NCBI GenBank assembly: GCA_948567375.1
Contig: OX419760.1
Coordinates: 47,926,001 to 47,990,000 of the forward strand
From: Lunularia cruciata
Lineage: Eukaryota; Streptophyta; Marchantiopsida; Lunulariales; Lunulariaceae
Length of the DNA: 64,000 nt
Direction: 5' to 3'
The notes below the pieces were generated by a model. The model did no database searches. It was not told where the DNA came from and saw only the letters and a list, made by a program, of their open reading frames with translations. Positions 1 to 10,703 of the stretch are shown piece by piece (the first letter of the stretch is position 1; each line of letters starts with the position of its first letter). Made by a program: the position numbers and the translations under genes.

Positions 1-510
1 ATGTATGTTGTGTAGCAATGTATATATGCATGATGAGGATCATAAAGAAAGGCAAGCAACTCAACTTATTAGCATGCTAGCCAAGTTTGTTGAGTTTTTG
101 GTAGTTTATGTGGCAAAATTTAGGCCCACCATTCAAGATTGTGCACAATAGTTTTTGAACCCTATATCTTTAGTTCCTAGATTGGTACCCTAGCCAACTA
201 GTCCCTCCTCACTTGTTACCCTAGTGATTAAAAAATAAAAAATAAAATAAAATAAATAAAAAAAATAAATAAATATATATATATATTCATGTAGCTTTTG
301 CTAAGGAAGATACTTTGATCTCATCCTTGATGATCTTGGTAGTGTAGGAGTAGATAAACACTCCTATTATATCAAATGCCAAATTGTGATAGAGTCAATC
401 TGGTTTTGATTTGTGAGATGAAGAGTTATCATCTCAATTTCTTATGATTGGACCTCCTCTTTTCTTTGCTTCTTGATTGTGCATCATGTTTGTGTGTGAT
501 ACCTTGATAT
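1..510 (-). repeat. Long repeat family F, inverted partial copy
   Basis: This stretch is, in reverse complement, a diverged copy of 15458-15900. The clearest matches are about 150-235 against 15717-15810, and the segment around 'caaatgccaaat' near 375 against the F copy near 15610. Because a gag-like remnant follows on the + strand, F may be the LTR of a long element whose internal part lies at 510-4014; no LTR boundary or primer-binding site was found to prove it. The copy runs off the left window edge. An AT-only insert-like tract (about 227-290) interrupts the match. Confidence 0.6.
227..290. repeat. A/T low-complexity tract
   Basis: A-rich runs are followed by a short (AT)n run. It is absent from the homologous F copy at 15.7 kb, so it is a local expansion inside the repeat. 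Confidence 0.8.
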
Positions 511-899
511 TTAGATCTCTAGTGTGCTCTTAATAGTGAGGTTGGATTGATGACTAGTTAGACTAACTATATTTCTCTCTGGTAAGGTAGGAAGTGATGG
601 TCTATAAACCCCGTGAGTGTGTTATGATGGTAGGTTATAGGTCGCTCTTTCCTCCAATGTAGTTATTATAGTTATAATTACATTAGTGAGTAGTTCTTGG
701 TGGTGATACTTAGTGGTTATAATTGTGGTTTGTGAAACATCATCATGACAAAGTTTTTCAAAGATTATAGAGGAGATTTTGCTACAATATGTAGTGGATT
801 TACACTAAGTGGCACTTGATATCAAACTTGTATTTCAAGTACTAATGAGGAAGGAGATTGATTCTGATTTGGAGTTTGATAAGACAGCTGATTTAGTTG

Positions 900-3800
900 A
901 GAGTACATCTAGTGAATCCACACCATTGTGAGACATGGATAAGATTTATAGGGGTTTTGAAAGCCCAAAGTGCTACTCTGGTACATTGAGTACCATTGAG
1001 TTGGATGACTTTATCCACAAGTTTGATAGTTGGTGTAATTTATAGTAGATATGGAATCCAAATTTTTTCATACCTTTCATGGCATGGAAGAGATTGTTCT
1101 AGCCCCTAGAGAGTCCACCAATGGATAACTACTATGAGTTCAAGAGAGCTCACTTGGAGAAGATTGAGCTATGGAGACAATATTGGTCTCCAAATTACAT
1201 CTACATCACTTCAAGCTTGGTTTTTAGAGGTAGATTGGCAGTACCCATTAGTTTTAGCTCTAGCAATGTTGGTGCACCTAGTGGCAATGCACTAGTTGGA
1301 GATGGTGCTACTATGAGTGGAGGTACTACTATAGGAGGTGGTACAGTATTGGAGTTTAACCTCATTGTAGAGTTCTTCTCATGTTTGAGGTAGAATTACA
1401 AAGGAGTGCGGACTAACAAGTTGAAGAGCTTGCAAGAGTTCTAGTAGAAAGCTAGAGAGAGCCTATGCAAAGAATATGTTTGCATGAGACAATTGATTAG
1501 TTTCATTTAAGGAGTACAAAGGCCCAATCATTCTAATTTTGGTATGATATTGTAGGCTATGTCACCTACTTTGGTGGTGGTCTTTAGTTTGGTTGAGCAC
1601 ATTAAGCTCAACATGGTAGAAGGGAGAGTTGTGACATTTGAATTTGGTAGCAAGATCTCATCCACTCTTGTTCTTCTAGAGTGAACCACACTATGTTGGC
1701 TTCCAAGGGTAGAGTGGATAGCCCAAATCTTGTGGAGTGAGTGGAGAGCCTAGTGCACCTAGACCCTAACTTTCATTTTGGGGTCAAAAATAGCCAATGA
1801 GTGGAGGTGTTGCCTGTTGGACTTGTGGAGGACCTCACCACAAGAGAGAATGCACTCAAGATAGTGGACATAATACCTTTAGAGCACCCAAGTTAACTCA
1901 AAGATAGTGTGACCATTTTCTCGGATTTGGTCAAACCAATTATCAATGTTTTGACCTCCACCAAAGTTACGGAGTGGTAAGATTATTAAGGCAAGTAGTA
2001 GAAGACCTACACTTGGTAAAAGCCTAATACTTGCCCTTGCTTTTAATATAGCTATGTTGTTGCAAAGAGCAAAGATTGGTTAGCATGGCCATAGTTCAAA
2101 GGAGATCAGATTTAGGTATTGAGGTTTTCACTTCTTTTTATTGGTGATAGAGATGTACTAGACTTTATGTGAGTAGCAATATATATAGATGCATCTACCA
2201 TAATTATTAGGAGTAAAATATGTGCTCTAGAGCTTAGAGGGGCATAAAGGTTAAAGGTTGGTAGACAAGTCAAATTTTCATAGTCTTTTACACACTCTAA
2301 GGCACTATAGATGACATCCATGGCTTGTAAAAGTCATAGTGCAAGTGTGATAGGTGGTGATAGAGTTCATGATGGACTAAATACTAGTGAATCACCTAAT
2401 TCTACACAAATTGAGTCTATCATGATGTTTTTAGTGGTTTAGTTGATTATGTGCTTCCCTTTGTTCTCAACCAATGACATGTTTACATTGGCAATTGACC
2501 CAACTCTAGTGTTTTGGTTGGCTACTACACTTTGTGAGAGTAAGGATTATATGGTTCTTGCTTCAAGCACAAATGTGGTTGATGGTAAAGTTGACTTGGT
2601 TGAGGAGCATGTGATCCATTCAACTACTTGTGGTTTGTGGCAAGCATCAATTGATAGGTTGGAGGAGGCACCAACTACACTTGCATTGAGCAAGCTTGTT
2701 TTACACTTGGATTTGTCTTATTAGGCAACTAGAGTGGGATTTTCCATTTGGTGGGACCTTTAAGGAAGGTCTATATACCACACTAGTGCACAACCCTTTA
2801 TGTTGGAAAAGGTTACAATTGTTGATCTTGGACTATGGAAGACCGATGTGGAGAGGTGTTTATTTTAGATCCAAACATCTTAGAGGTGGTTCTACAAAAT
2901 ATATCACATGTGGGAGCTCATTGTCCAAATTCAGCCTAGTCATCCAATTGATAGTTCTATGGTGGGAGCTCAAGCCATTGCATTTATAGCAAAGTTATAT
3001 GATGTGCTAGTTGGTAGAGTAGTGTTATATCCCATGTATTAAATATTGACTATTAGGAGAGACAACTTCCTATAGGTTAGGTTGGAAATAACGTGACGGA
3101 AATGTATGTCACCTAATGGTGCACTTTAATAGTAGTAGTCTTGGCTCATTATAGTCAATGACCATGGCATCAATTTGAGCTTTTAGTGGTTTTGTTACTT
3201 GGCTTGGTGACTTATTGGAAGGAATGCCCATGTGGAAGGTACTCTAGTACCAAAGGAGATCACTTGGATTTAGAGTACAAATGAAATTGTTCCATCCACC
3301 TTGGATATTTTATTGTGGAGTTCTAAGGAGGCATTGCAACAACATGTGGATGAGTTGGTGCAACAGGCTTGGAGTGGAGCCTTTGTATTACTAGACACTT
3401 ATGTGAGAATGAGCCTCCAAATTCTATTACATTATCACCTTTGGCTACCTCACTTATTGCTTGGCACTATCTAATGTGGAGAGTTTATCTATTGGAGTTG
3501 TTTGGTAGAATTTGCACTAGAATAGTTGAAGTAATATACTAAGGTAGGTATATAGATTCAAAGGTACTCGTATGTAGAGAGAGGTGAGATTGCTAAGCAA
3601 GCCTCTATGCATCATGTGGCACACAAGCCTATCAATAACTTGAGTTATTATTGCTATCAACAATCAAGGGTATCAATAGACATTTCTTTATTGGGAGTAT
3701 AGGATCTAGAGAGATATGGTCCTTTTATTTGGTGATTTTTGGATGGCCATTTTAGCAACATGCTCATGCTAGCCAAGGTCAAGGTCTATAGGATCTTTGT

Positions 3801-4014
3801 TCTTATATATTTTGGGAGATGTTATGTATACTATGATATCTTTAGGTTCATCAACCATTTCTCCAACCTACATTTTGGAGCACATCTCTTTGATGGGTGA
3901 TTCTCATACATGGGTGGTGGCAAGTACACATCAATTCTAATCTTAGATAGGAATTGATGCAACAAAAGTTGGATCATAGGTGCATCATCTTCACCTTTGG
4001 TAGACTATGAGCCG
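900..4014 (+). pseudogene. Decayed gag-bearing retroelement remnant
   Basis: There is no open frame longer than about 100 codons, but the composition is coding-like and a zinc knuckle of the plant retroelement gag type (CX2CX3HX4C, CWTCGGPHHKREC) is readable at 1815-1853. A frame at about 936-1390 has a charged, tryptophan-containing segment such as gag capsid regions carry, interrupted by stops. Further short open frames at 2443-2989 are unassigned. I see no RT, RNase H or integrase motif here, so this is a gag-side fragment or a non-autonomous derivative. Its left flank is repeat F, possibly its LTR. The lineage is not determined. Confidence 0.4.
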
Positions 4015-4358
4015 GCCGGTTTCTCATTCAAGATGAACCTCTAATGGCTATTATGGTAGCGCACCATGGACTAAGAAGGCATGAAACCCCAACTCCATCA
4101 TACTCCTCCAAGCTAACACTCCAAGACTCAAGAAATTGCTCACTAGAGAACTCAATGAGAGAGAGATAGTTGCAAATGAAAGGATGATGAGTACCTCCTC
4201 ACCCCTAGTTTATATATTTGTGAAATAGTTATGCACCAAAGTTACTAATTACTAAAAAAACTCAAGTTACTAGGCTAAAATTCAAGTAAAGTCAAAAAGC
4301 TAAAGGTATATCCATCCACATGGGCATATTACACTAAGCATGTGATCTTATCTTGACC
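4015..4358 (-). repeat. Inverted fragment of a family 1 LTR
   Basis: The reverse complement matches the 3' half of the family 1 LTR (compare about 24115-24465 in element B), including the 'ccatggtgcgctac' and 'gccat..gaggttcat' blocks. It abuts the 5' LTR of element A exactly at the TG start (4359). The simplest reading is that A inserted in opposite orientation into an older LTR of its own family; the other half of that LTR is not present beyond A. Confidence 0.8.
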
Positions 4359-5049
4359 TGTCACACCCATTTGTGCATGTGTGTGGTATTGTTATATTTA
4401 GCTTACTATAAAAAGTACTTGAGAGATATTATTTATATAGATAAAAGATAGTTCTACACTAGTCATGATTAGCTAAAGTTACTCATAGCTAAGATAGAGG
4501 GGACCCTACTTTAGAGGAACTTGAAAAGATGAGCACCACTATTTTGGATTCTAGTGTGTTGACTTGGTATTATTCCTAGGTGTTTGGCTTTGAGGAAAGA
4601 GTTGAGAACTCTTGGGCCTGCAAGCCTTTTTGTTTCTATAGTCCAAGGATAGCCTATATGAAGGAATCCTTGACTTAGTGGTTGGGTCAAGATAACATCA
4701 CATGCTTAGTATACCCATGCTTAATATACCCATGTGGATGGATATCCCTTTTTACTTTTTGACTTTACTTGAATTTTAGCCTAGTAACTTGAGTTACTCC
4801 AATAAATAATAACTTTAGTGCGTAACTATTTCACAAGTATATAAACAAGGGGTAGAGAGGTACTCATCATCCTTTCATTTGCAACTATCTCTCTCTCATT
4901 GAGTTTTGTAGTGAACAATGTTTTGAGTCTTGGAGTGTTAGCCTTGGAGAAATATGATGGAGTTGGGATTCCTTGCCTTCTTAGTCCATGGTGCGCTACT
5001 ATAATAGCCATCAGAGTTTCATCCTGAGTGAGAGACATGCCGGCTCACA
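4359..5049 (+). repeat. Element A 5' LTR
   Basis: It starts TGTCACACCC and ends GGCTCACA, 691 bp, close to the two LTRs of B (692 and 693 bp). A TATATAAA box lies at 4838-4845. A short local duplication ('atgcttagtatacccatgcttaatatacccatg' in part, about 4700-4732) is private to this copy. Confidence 0.85.
4838..4845 (+). promoter_or_regulatory. LTR TATA box (element A)
   Basis: TATATAAA followed by CAAGGGG. The same motif sits at the equivalent place in B (17406-17413 and 24260-24267) and marks the likely LTR promoter. Confidence 0.5.
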
Positions 5050-5053
5050 TTTT

Positions 5054-5065
5054 TGGTTCCATTGC
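5054..5065 (+). promoter_or_regulatory. Putative primer-binding site, element A
   Basis: TGGTTCCATTGC begins 4 nt after the LTR end. B has TGGTTCCGTTGC at the same spot. It resembles the tRNA-Asp-type site TGGCGCCGTTGC known from Athila/Tat-like plant elements, with two or three differences (comparison from memory). Confidence 0.4.
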
Positions 5066-5904
5066 TGAGACTTCTCTAGAAGGCAAGATAATATTCCGCG
5101 TACAATTCTATATTAGATAGGAAGAGGCTATGAGAGCTCACTTGGAGAGAAATTTAGGGAAGGAGAGGGCTGAACTTATATAAGAGAATTTGGACCCATT
5201 TGTATACCCTATACTTCATTATGATGTCTTTGATGTGATATTTTACATCTTGTACACTTGAGAAGATTTTGAGAGATTGTGTGAGGTGGATTGCAGATTT
5301 TGGAGATTAAAGTGATTTTGGGCAGAATCTCAAGTTTGGGATCTGGACTTGAAATTTTTACACATGATAACTTGGGTTATCTTTCAGTTATCACACTTAA
5401 AATTATTGTGAGAGCTACTATGCACATAGGGCTAGAATTTTGAAAGTTGATAGGGTAAATTGCTCTCATAACTACATGTTCTCTAGAAAATTGTATAGAG
5501 TCTGCCATCCCTTCAATTTTTAGTGGATTGTGGTGAAAATTTCCAAGAAAATTAAGTGCATTGTATTCTACCTATTGCACAAAAATAAGACATAGATCAT
5601 TCTTAAGCAAAGAGTTAAAAGTTTTTTAAGAGAGGGGGGTGGTTTTCATACCAAATCTTAAATATGTGTGCCAAATAGAAATGTGCCTAGGCCAAATAGC
5701 TCTATGAAAAGATCTGAAATTTTGCAGGGAGAATATTCTAGAATTGTGATCAAGTGTGAAAAATTTCAAAGGACTATGAAATACCAATTGCATGATTTGA
5801 CTGACATTGTAAGAAAAGGTCAATTTGCAAAGTTTAGATTTCATTCATGAGGAGTGTGAGGGTAACAAAAATCATGTTTGAATGTTTAGATTCATCTTGG
5901 GAAC

Positions 5905-6403
5905 ATGGAGTGTCACCAAGAGTGGAACTTAAAGCTATGCAAGGTTCCCTTAGGGTTTGAGGTGATTGTAGGGGTGGATTTGAGGAGAAGAGAGTTTAGA
6001 ATAGAATTTGAAGAGAGTGTTGAGAGGATCCAAAAACCTACACCATTTGGAGGAAAAAGTGAGTCTAAGTGCTTTCTATGTGGAGAGAAGGAATATAAGG
6101 CAAGTTCATGTACATCAACCTTTGAGAGCAAGAGATTGAGAGAAAGGAGAGGATAACTTGATTTAGGTTTGCATGTTGGACTTTCTTCACCAAGATTCGG
6201 AGGAGGAAGATCGAAGACCAAGGAGTTGTGCGAGGTTTGTGACCAAGGAGTTGTGCAAGGTTTGTGGAGTGGAAGAACTTCCAAAAGGACATGATTGTAG
6301 TGGATTAAAAGCACTTTTGGAAACTTTGGTGAAAGATCTTAGAGAGAGTCTTAGTACAGCTACAAAAATACTACCACCTTCATCAGCTAGTTCTCAAGAT
6401 TAG
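5905..6403 (+). pseudogene. Cysteine-rich leader frame upstream of gag (element A)
   Basis: Two overlapping frames (5905-6156 and 6173-6403) precede gag. The first ends with CFLCGEKEYKASSC at 6070-6111, a CX2CX4YX4C knuckle with Tyr where His is expected. The second holds CKVCGVEELPKGHDC (6254-6295) and a leucine-rich helix-like tail. A 25-bp tandem duplication at 6216-6240/6241-6265 shifts the frame between them. Element B has the matching first frame at 18526-18843, with His present but the first two Cys changed (RFLYGEKEHKAS), and lacks the second part. A leader ORF before gag is known in Ogre-type gypsy elements; homology to that is not shown. Function unknown. Confidence 0.45.
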
Positions 6404-6633
6404 TGCAGAGATAATCTTTCAACTTATGGATAAACTATCCATGAGAGATTGATTAATATGCACTCTAGGATTTGATATTGCTATTGAAATCTTGGAGCAA
6501 TCTGAACCTTTTGTGTTCCCTAGGTTGGATATTCTCAAATGGTGTTAGTCATATACATACTCTATTAGTTATAGAGTGAGAGAAAGAAAAGAGAAAAAAA
6601 ATTGAGAGAAAAGAAAGATAGTAAGGGGTTGAG

Positions 6634-8064
6634 ATGGGGAAACTTCCAATTTTCTTTGGCAAGGATGTAGAAGATATGGAGGCCTTTGTGAGAGACTTCA
6701 AGAGAGCTTTCATAGGAAACAATGAAAGGAGGAAGCATGAGTGGGCCTCATTATTACTAGACTTCTTTGAGGATGCAACACTTACATGGTATGAGTCAAA
6801 ATACCAAAAAAGAGAGAGGAGAGATGGAGAAGAAGAGTCTTGGGAGAGTTTGACTTCAACACTCATTGAGAACTTTCTTCCAGATGAGAGTTATGAGAGA
6901 TTGATGAGTAAGGAAACCTTTCTCAAACAAAGAGATGGAGAGAAAGTGAGAGTCTATGTTGAAAGAGTGGAAAAGTTAGAGTCCAAATTTTGCAGAGTGT
7001 TGAGGAAGGGTAGGGATGATGTGGAGACTACTATGATTGGCATAGGGGCCATGCTCACCAAGAATTTTGAGGGAGGTTTGAGATCAAAACTTAGAAACAA
7101 TGTGAGATATGAGGTTATGAATATTGCAATTCGTATGAAGGAGAGTTTGGAAGGGAATGAGAGTGATTTGGTGGTGAAGGAAGTTGTGCATCCTCCTCAA
7201 GGTTACAAGTATGGTGGAACTTGTGATACTTTGGTGACAAGGGTTGCACCATAAGTAGTAGTTGCACCACAAGTAGTAGTTGCTCCATTTCTTGCACCTC
7301 CACCAAAGGATCCACTTCAAACCATCACAGAACAACTTGCAGATCTCAAGATCAATGTGGTGCAACTATGGGAGAAGATAGAGGTGGATCAAAATATGGG
7401 GAGAGGACTTAGGAGTAATGGAAACTATCCATATAGAGGAGGCCAACCAACCAACAATTTCAATGAGAGAAATGTTTTTGGTTGTGGAGGAAGAGGTCAT
7501 ATCCAAAAGAATTGCCCAAATTCCACTTACTATGGAAGAAGGAGTTATGAGGGAGCCAATAGAGAGAAAGAGGGAGGAAGTGAAACCCAAGTGGCTCCTA
7601 ATCCAAAAAAAGGTAAGGAGATAGCATCCATAGATGTGGTTGAGAGCAAGTATGAGAGGGGAGAGTGCTCAAACTCCAAGAGTCTTAATTTGGAGCTTTT
7701 GGCACAAGAGAAGAAGAGAGCTTGTTTTGTAGAGGATATTCACTCTTCTCAAAGATTTACTCCAAGCAAGGATACTCTTATGTCTACTAGGAGCACTCGC
7801 ACCTCAACAATATCAACAACAAAAACTCCAAGGAAGAAGTTGGGGATGGAGGATTTTTTGATTTCAAAGCAACAATGGAACTACAATGTCTTGGAGCATG
7901 TTTGTAGTCACAAGGCTAACATCACAGTGAGCCAATTGATTGCTTTGAACCCTACCTTGAGAAAGGAGCTTAGAGGTGGTTTTAGTTCTACAAGGAGCAA
8001 GAGGAAGAAGAAGGCAAAAGTTCCAATATCAATGGGAGTGATGGATGCCAAGCCAACACCATGA
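6634..8064 (+). pseudogene. gag, element A
   Basis: The frame 6634-7254 begins MGKLPIFFGKD and has the gypsy gag capsid pattern: the F-x-D-x-K-R-A-F stretch, a 'W..LL.DFFEDATLTWYES' block, and later EKVRVYVERVEKLE. A stop at 7252-7254 splits it from 7357-8064, which carries the nucleocapsid remnant FGCGGRGHIQKNC at about 7478-7516. The first knuckle Cys is replaced (Val precedes FGC) while the rest is intact. The tail contains low-complexity Ser/Thr-rich and basic segments leading to the protease. In B the same knuckle keeps the Cys but has Tyr for His. Confidence 0.75.
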
Positions 8065-8094
8065 GAGACTTGTGAATATGCCTCCTAGATTGAT

Positions 8095-8412
8095 GTGAGA
8101 GTGAATGGTCACAACGTCAAGGATGCATTGGTTGATGGAGGATCAGCAATGAATGCCATATCAGAAAGGTTGATGAAGACATTGGTTATGATACCCTCTA
8201 GACCTTCAACATTTGTGGTGAACATGGCAAACAAACAACAAGTTCAACTAATGCGGGTGATGGATAAGGTGGTAGTTTTAGTTATGGGAGTTCAAAATCT
8301 CATGACTTTCCAAGTCTTGAAGGATTCAATCTATGACTTACTTTTTGGGAGGCCATGGTTGATAGCAACACGCACAACTTATAGATGGCACAAAGGGTAC
8401 CCTAAACCATAA
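8095..8412 (+). pseudogene. Aspartic protease, element A
   Basis: The retropepsin-like core VNGHNVKDALVDGGSAMN has the DGG form of the active-site triad region often seen in plant gypsy elements, and it is followed by a flap-like region and DLLFGRPWL. A stop just before the frame (8087-8089) cuts it off gag in this copy. The B counterpart is about 20380-20700. Confidence 0.7.
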
Positions 8413-8572
8413 AGTCATAGTTCTTATGACTAACACCACAAACACTTCACATTTAGAAACACCATCTTTTTATTATTGGGAATCAGATTTTGAAGAAGGA
8501 GCTTCAAGTGTGGACACAAGCATGGAGGAGGAGACTTCCACAGAGGAGGATGAATCTGAAACAAATTAAGAT

Positions 8573-9366
8573 ATGTATCTCTTGTGTGCTATGGATTTTG
8601 TACCTAAGCTAGTGGTTTTGAAGGACCCATATAAATCACCATTGACACTTGAGGAGGTAGAAAGAAAGTTAGCTACCATCAAGTATGGCCGAAATGTTAC
8701 CAAGGAGGAGAAGGTGAGATTTGAGGAGATTTTGTGCAAGTTCATCTATATGTTTTCTTTCAGTTACAAGGATTTGAAGGAAGTCACCTTGGAGGAGCAC
8801 AATATAGAGGTGGAGTCACATGCAAGACCAATCCGCCAAAAGTAACGTCGCAGTAGCCCAACAATATCTTTGGTTGTGAAGGAGGAGATTGATAAGCTCA
8901 AGGACGCTAGATTTATGTTTGAGGTGGGGAATTCAGAATATGTGTCTCCAATTGTCATTGTGAAGAAAAAGAATGGCAAGCTCCAGGTATGTGTGAATTA
9001 CAAGAAGCTCAATGTTGCTACCAAGAAGGACTACTACCCATTACCATCATTGATGAGATCTTGGAGGAGGTTGCAGGTCATGAGAGGTACAGTTTTGGAG
9101 ATGGTTATAATGGATATAACCAAATCAAGATTGCACCAAAGCATCAACAACTCACCACATTCACCACACCTTGGAGAACTTACGCTTTCAAGGTCATGCC
9201 TTTTGGGCTTTGCAATGCTCCAGCCATATTCCAATGGTTCATGAACAAGGTAGTGAACAAGGTAGTTGAACCTTTCATTGGGAAATTTGTGAGAGACTTC
9301 ATTGATGACTTTTGTGTCTAAGGGAGCAAGGAGGAGCACTTTGAGCACCTTATCAAGGTCTTGCAA
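8573..9366 (+). pseudogene. Reverse transcriptase, element A
   Basis: The order is an RT N-terminal segment (ARPIRQK, then a stop), VSPIVIVKKKNGKLQVCVNY, a frameshift near 9050, then MPFGLCNAPAIF and the catalytic FIDD box (YxDD position) ending FIDDFCV with a stop. A 12-bp tandem insertion duplicates NKVV before EPF compared with B. Motifs are typical Ty3/gypsy RT; the copy is dead. Confidence 0.8.
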
Positions 9367-9435
9367 TGATTAGATGAGGCAAATGTATCACTCAACCCAG
9401 AGAAGTGCATTTTTGGATGTGAAGAAGGTCTACTT

Positions 9436-10301
9436 TTGGGGCACATCATCTCCAAGGATGGAATAGCAGTTGATCCTAAGAAGGTGAGGAAAATCTCAAA
9501 ACTTTTATTCCCTTCAAGCTTGACAAAGTTACGCCAATTTTTGGGGATGGTTGGATACTATAGGAGGTTCATCTTCTCATTTTCTAACAATGTTTATGCA
9601 TTGACCATCTACATGAAGAAGGGTGTAGATTACATGGTGATTTTGGAAGACAAGGAGGCTCTCAAAGCTTTTGAGGAGCTCAAGCAATCTCTTGTTGTAA
9701 CTCCAATTCTTGCTAAACCTGATTGGAGTAAGCCTTTGATCCTCTACACTGATGCTTCAAATGTAGCTATAGGATGTACTCTTAGCCAAGATGGGCATGA
9801 TCATCCAATAGCTAATGCTAGTAGGCAAATGGTTTCAGTAGAAAAGAACTACTCTGTCATGGAGAAAGAAGGGTTGGTCGTGATCTTTGGTCTCAAGAAA
9901 ATTAGACACTACTTGATTGGAAGAAAGCCACCATTGTCACGGATCACAAGGCTTTGAAGTACATCTTCAACAAGCCTAATGTGGAAGGGAGACTAGCAAG
10001 GTGGATGATACTCTTGTCTGAGTATGACTACACCATTGAGGATAGGCAAGGAAAGAAATATGCAAATGCTGATTTGTTATCTAGAGCCTATGATCATGAT
10101 GGAGATGAGCCAATGGATGATTCCTTCCTGGATGAGGAGCTCATGACAATCTCAATCACTCAAGAGGTTCTAATGGAATATAAGGATATTGTGGATTTTG
10201 TGACAAGAGGTAACTATCCAGAAGGGATGCATGCTAGGGAGAGGAAGGCCCTTGCAGCAAGATCTAGACCTTACACAATGGTGGAGGATCTTAGATCTTA
10301 G
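9436..10301 (+). pseudogene. RNase H and connection region, element A
   Basis: The segment starts GHIISKDGIAVDPKKV and LRQFLGMVGYYRRFI (RT-RNase H connection). It continues with RNase H: LILYTDAS with the first catalytic Asp, EKNYSVMEKE with the catalytic Glu, then a frameshift near 9925 and TDH-equivalent sequence before LKYIFNKPNVEGRLARWM and NADLLSRAYD. The end of the frame adjoins a deletion relative to B. Confidence 0.8.
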
Positions 10302-10323
10302 GATACAAAGATCCTCCACCATT
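10277..10323. repeat. Perfect 16-bp inverted repeat at a deletion junction
   Basis: AATGGTGGAGGATCTT (10277-10292) and its reverse complement (10308-10323) flank a 15-nt loop. Compared with B, element A lacks most sequence between the RNase H tail and the integrase core here, so the hairpin marks the deletion scar. Confidence 0.85.
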
Positions 10324-10395
10324 CTTGGATCCATTGCTAGAGCCTTTTGAGAAGTGGGGAATTGATTTTGTAGGTCCTCTCAATAGAACCCCAAG
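10324..10395 (+). pseudogene. Integrase fragment, element A
   Basis: It reads LEPFEKWGIDFVGPLNRTP, the segment with the first Asp of the integrase DDE core, then ends at the start of element C. The same segment in B continues into full integrase. Confidence 0.75.
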
Positions 10396-10465
10396 TGTAA
10401 CAATATGGAGTTTAGCGATGAAGTTAGTCGGGTTCATAAAGTAGCACATAAGACAAATTAGCCTA

Positions 10466-10674
10466 GAATATTCCAAAATTATCTAGGAAGCTTCTTGGGA
10501 AGTTTATTGGCTAGCTTAGCTTGCACTTCAAGTAAGTAGTTTCTAGAAGCTTCCAACTAGCTTAGCTTGCACGCCAAGTAGGCGGCTTCTAGAAGGAAGC
10601 TTCTTGAGAAACTTCCTAGTTAACTTGGCTTGCACTCTAAGAAAGTGGCTTGAGGAAGCTTCTTGAGAAGCTTC
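10466..10674 (+). promoter_or_regulatory. Heat-shock-element-like cluster in the LTR
   Basis: Dyads fitting GAANNTTC or TTCNNGAA lie at 10466, 10487, 10541, 10546, 10587, 10596, 10655 and 10667. The pair at 10541-10553 overlaps to form TTCtaGAAgcTTC, a perfect three-unit heat-shock element. The cluster ends about 20 bp before the TATA box. HSF binding is an inference from the motif. Confidence 0.5.
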
Positions 10675-10695
10675 TCAAGGGCCTTGAATGCTACC

Positions 10696-10703
10696 TATAA
10701 ATA
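10696..10703 (+). promoter_or_regulatory. LTR TATA box (element C)
   Basis: TATAAATA, conserved in the 3' LTR (15348-15355) and, on the other strand, in related form in the LTRs at 24.8, 59.1 and 61.2 kb. Confidence 0.6.

Larger units (their letters stand above)
4359..10395 (+). mobile_element. Ty3/gypsy family 1, element A, 3'-truncated
   Basis: A retrotransposon in the order 5' LTR, primer-binding site, cysteine-rich leader frame, gag, protease, RT, RNase H and the first part of integrase. Then it stops abruptly at 10395, where element C begins; there is no remaining integrase and no 3' LTR. Its sister copy is element B, with which it aligns over most of its length. The absence of a chromodomain in B and the RNase H/tether sequence suggest the non-chromovirus branch of plant gypsy elements (inference). 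The frame is broken by many stops and indels, so it is not autonomous. Confidence 0.85.

Noticed and set aside
5913-6314. 133-codon frame on minus
   Set aside because: Antisense of the leader frame in element A; its mirror is broken in B.
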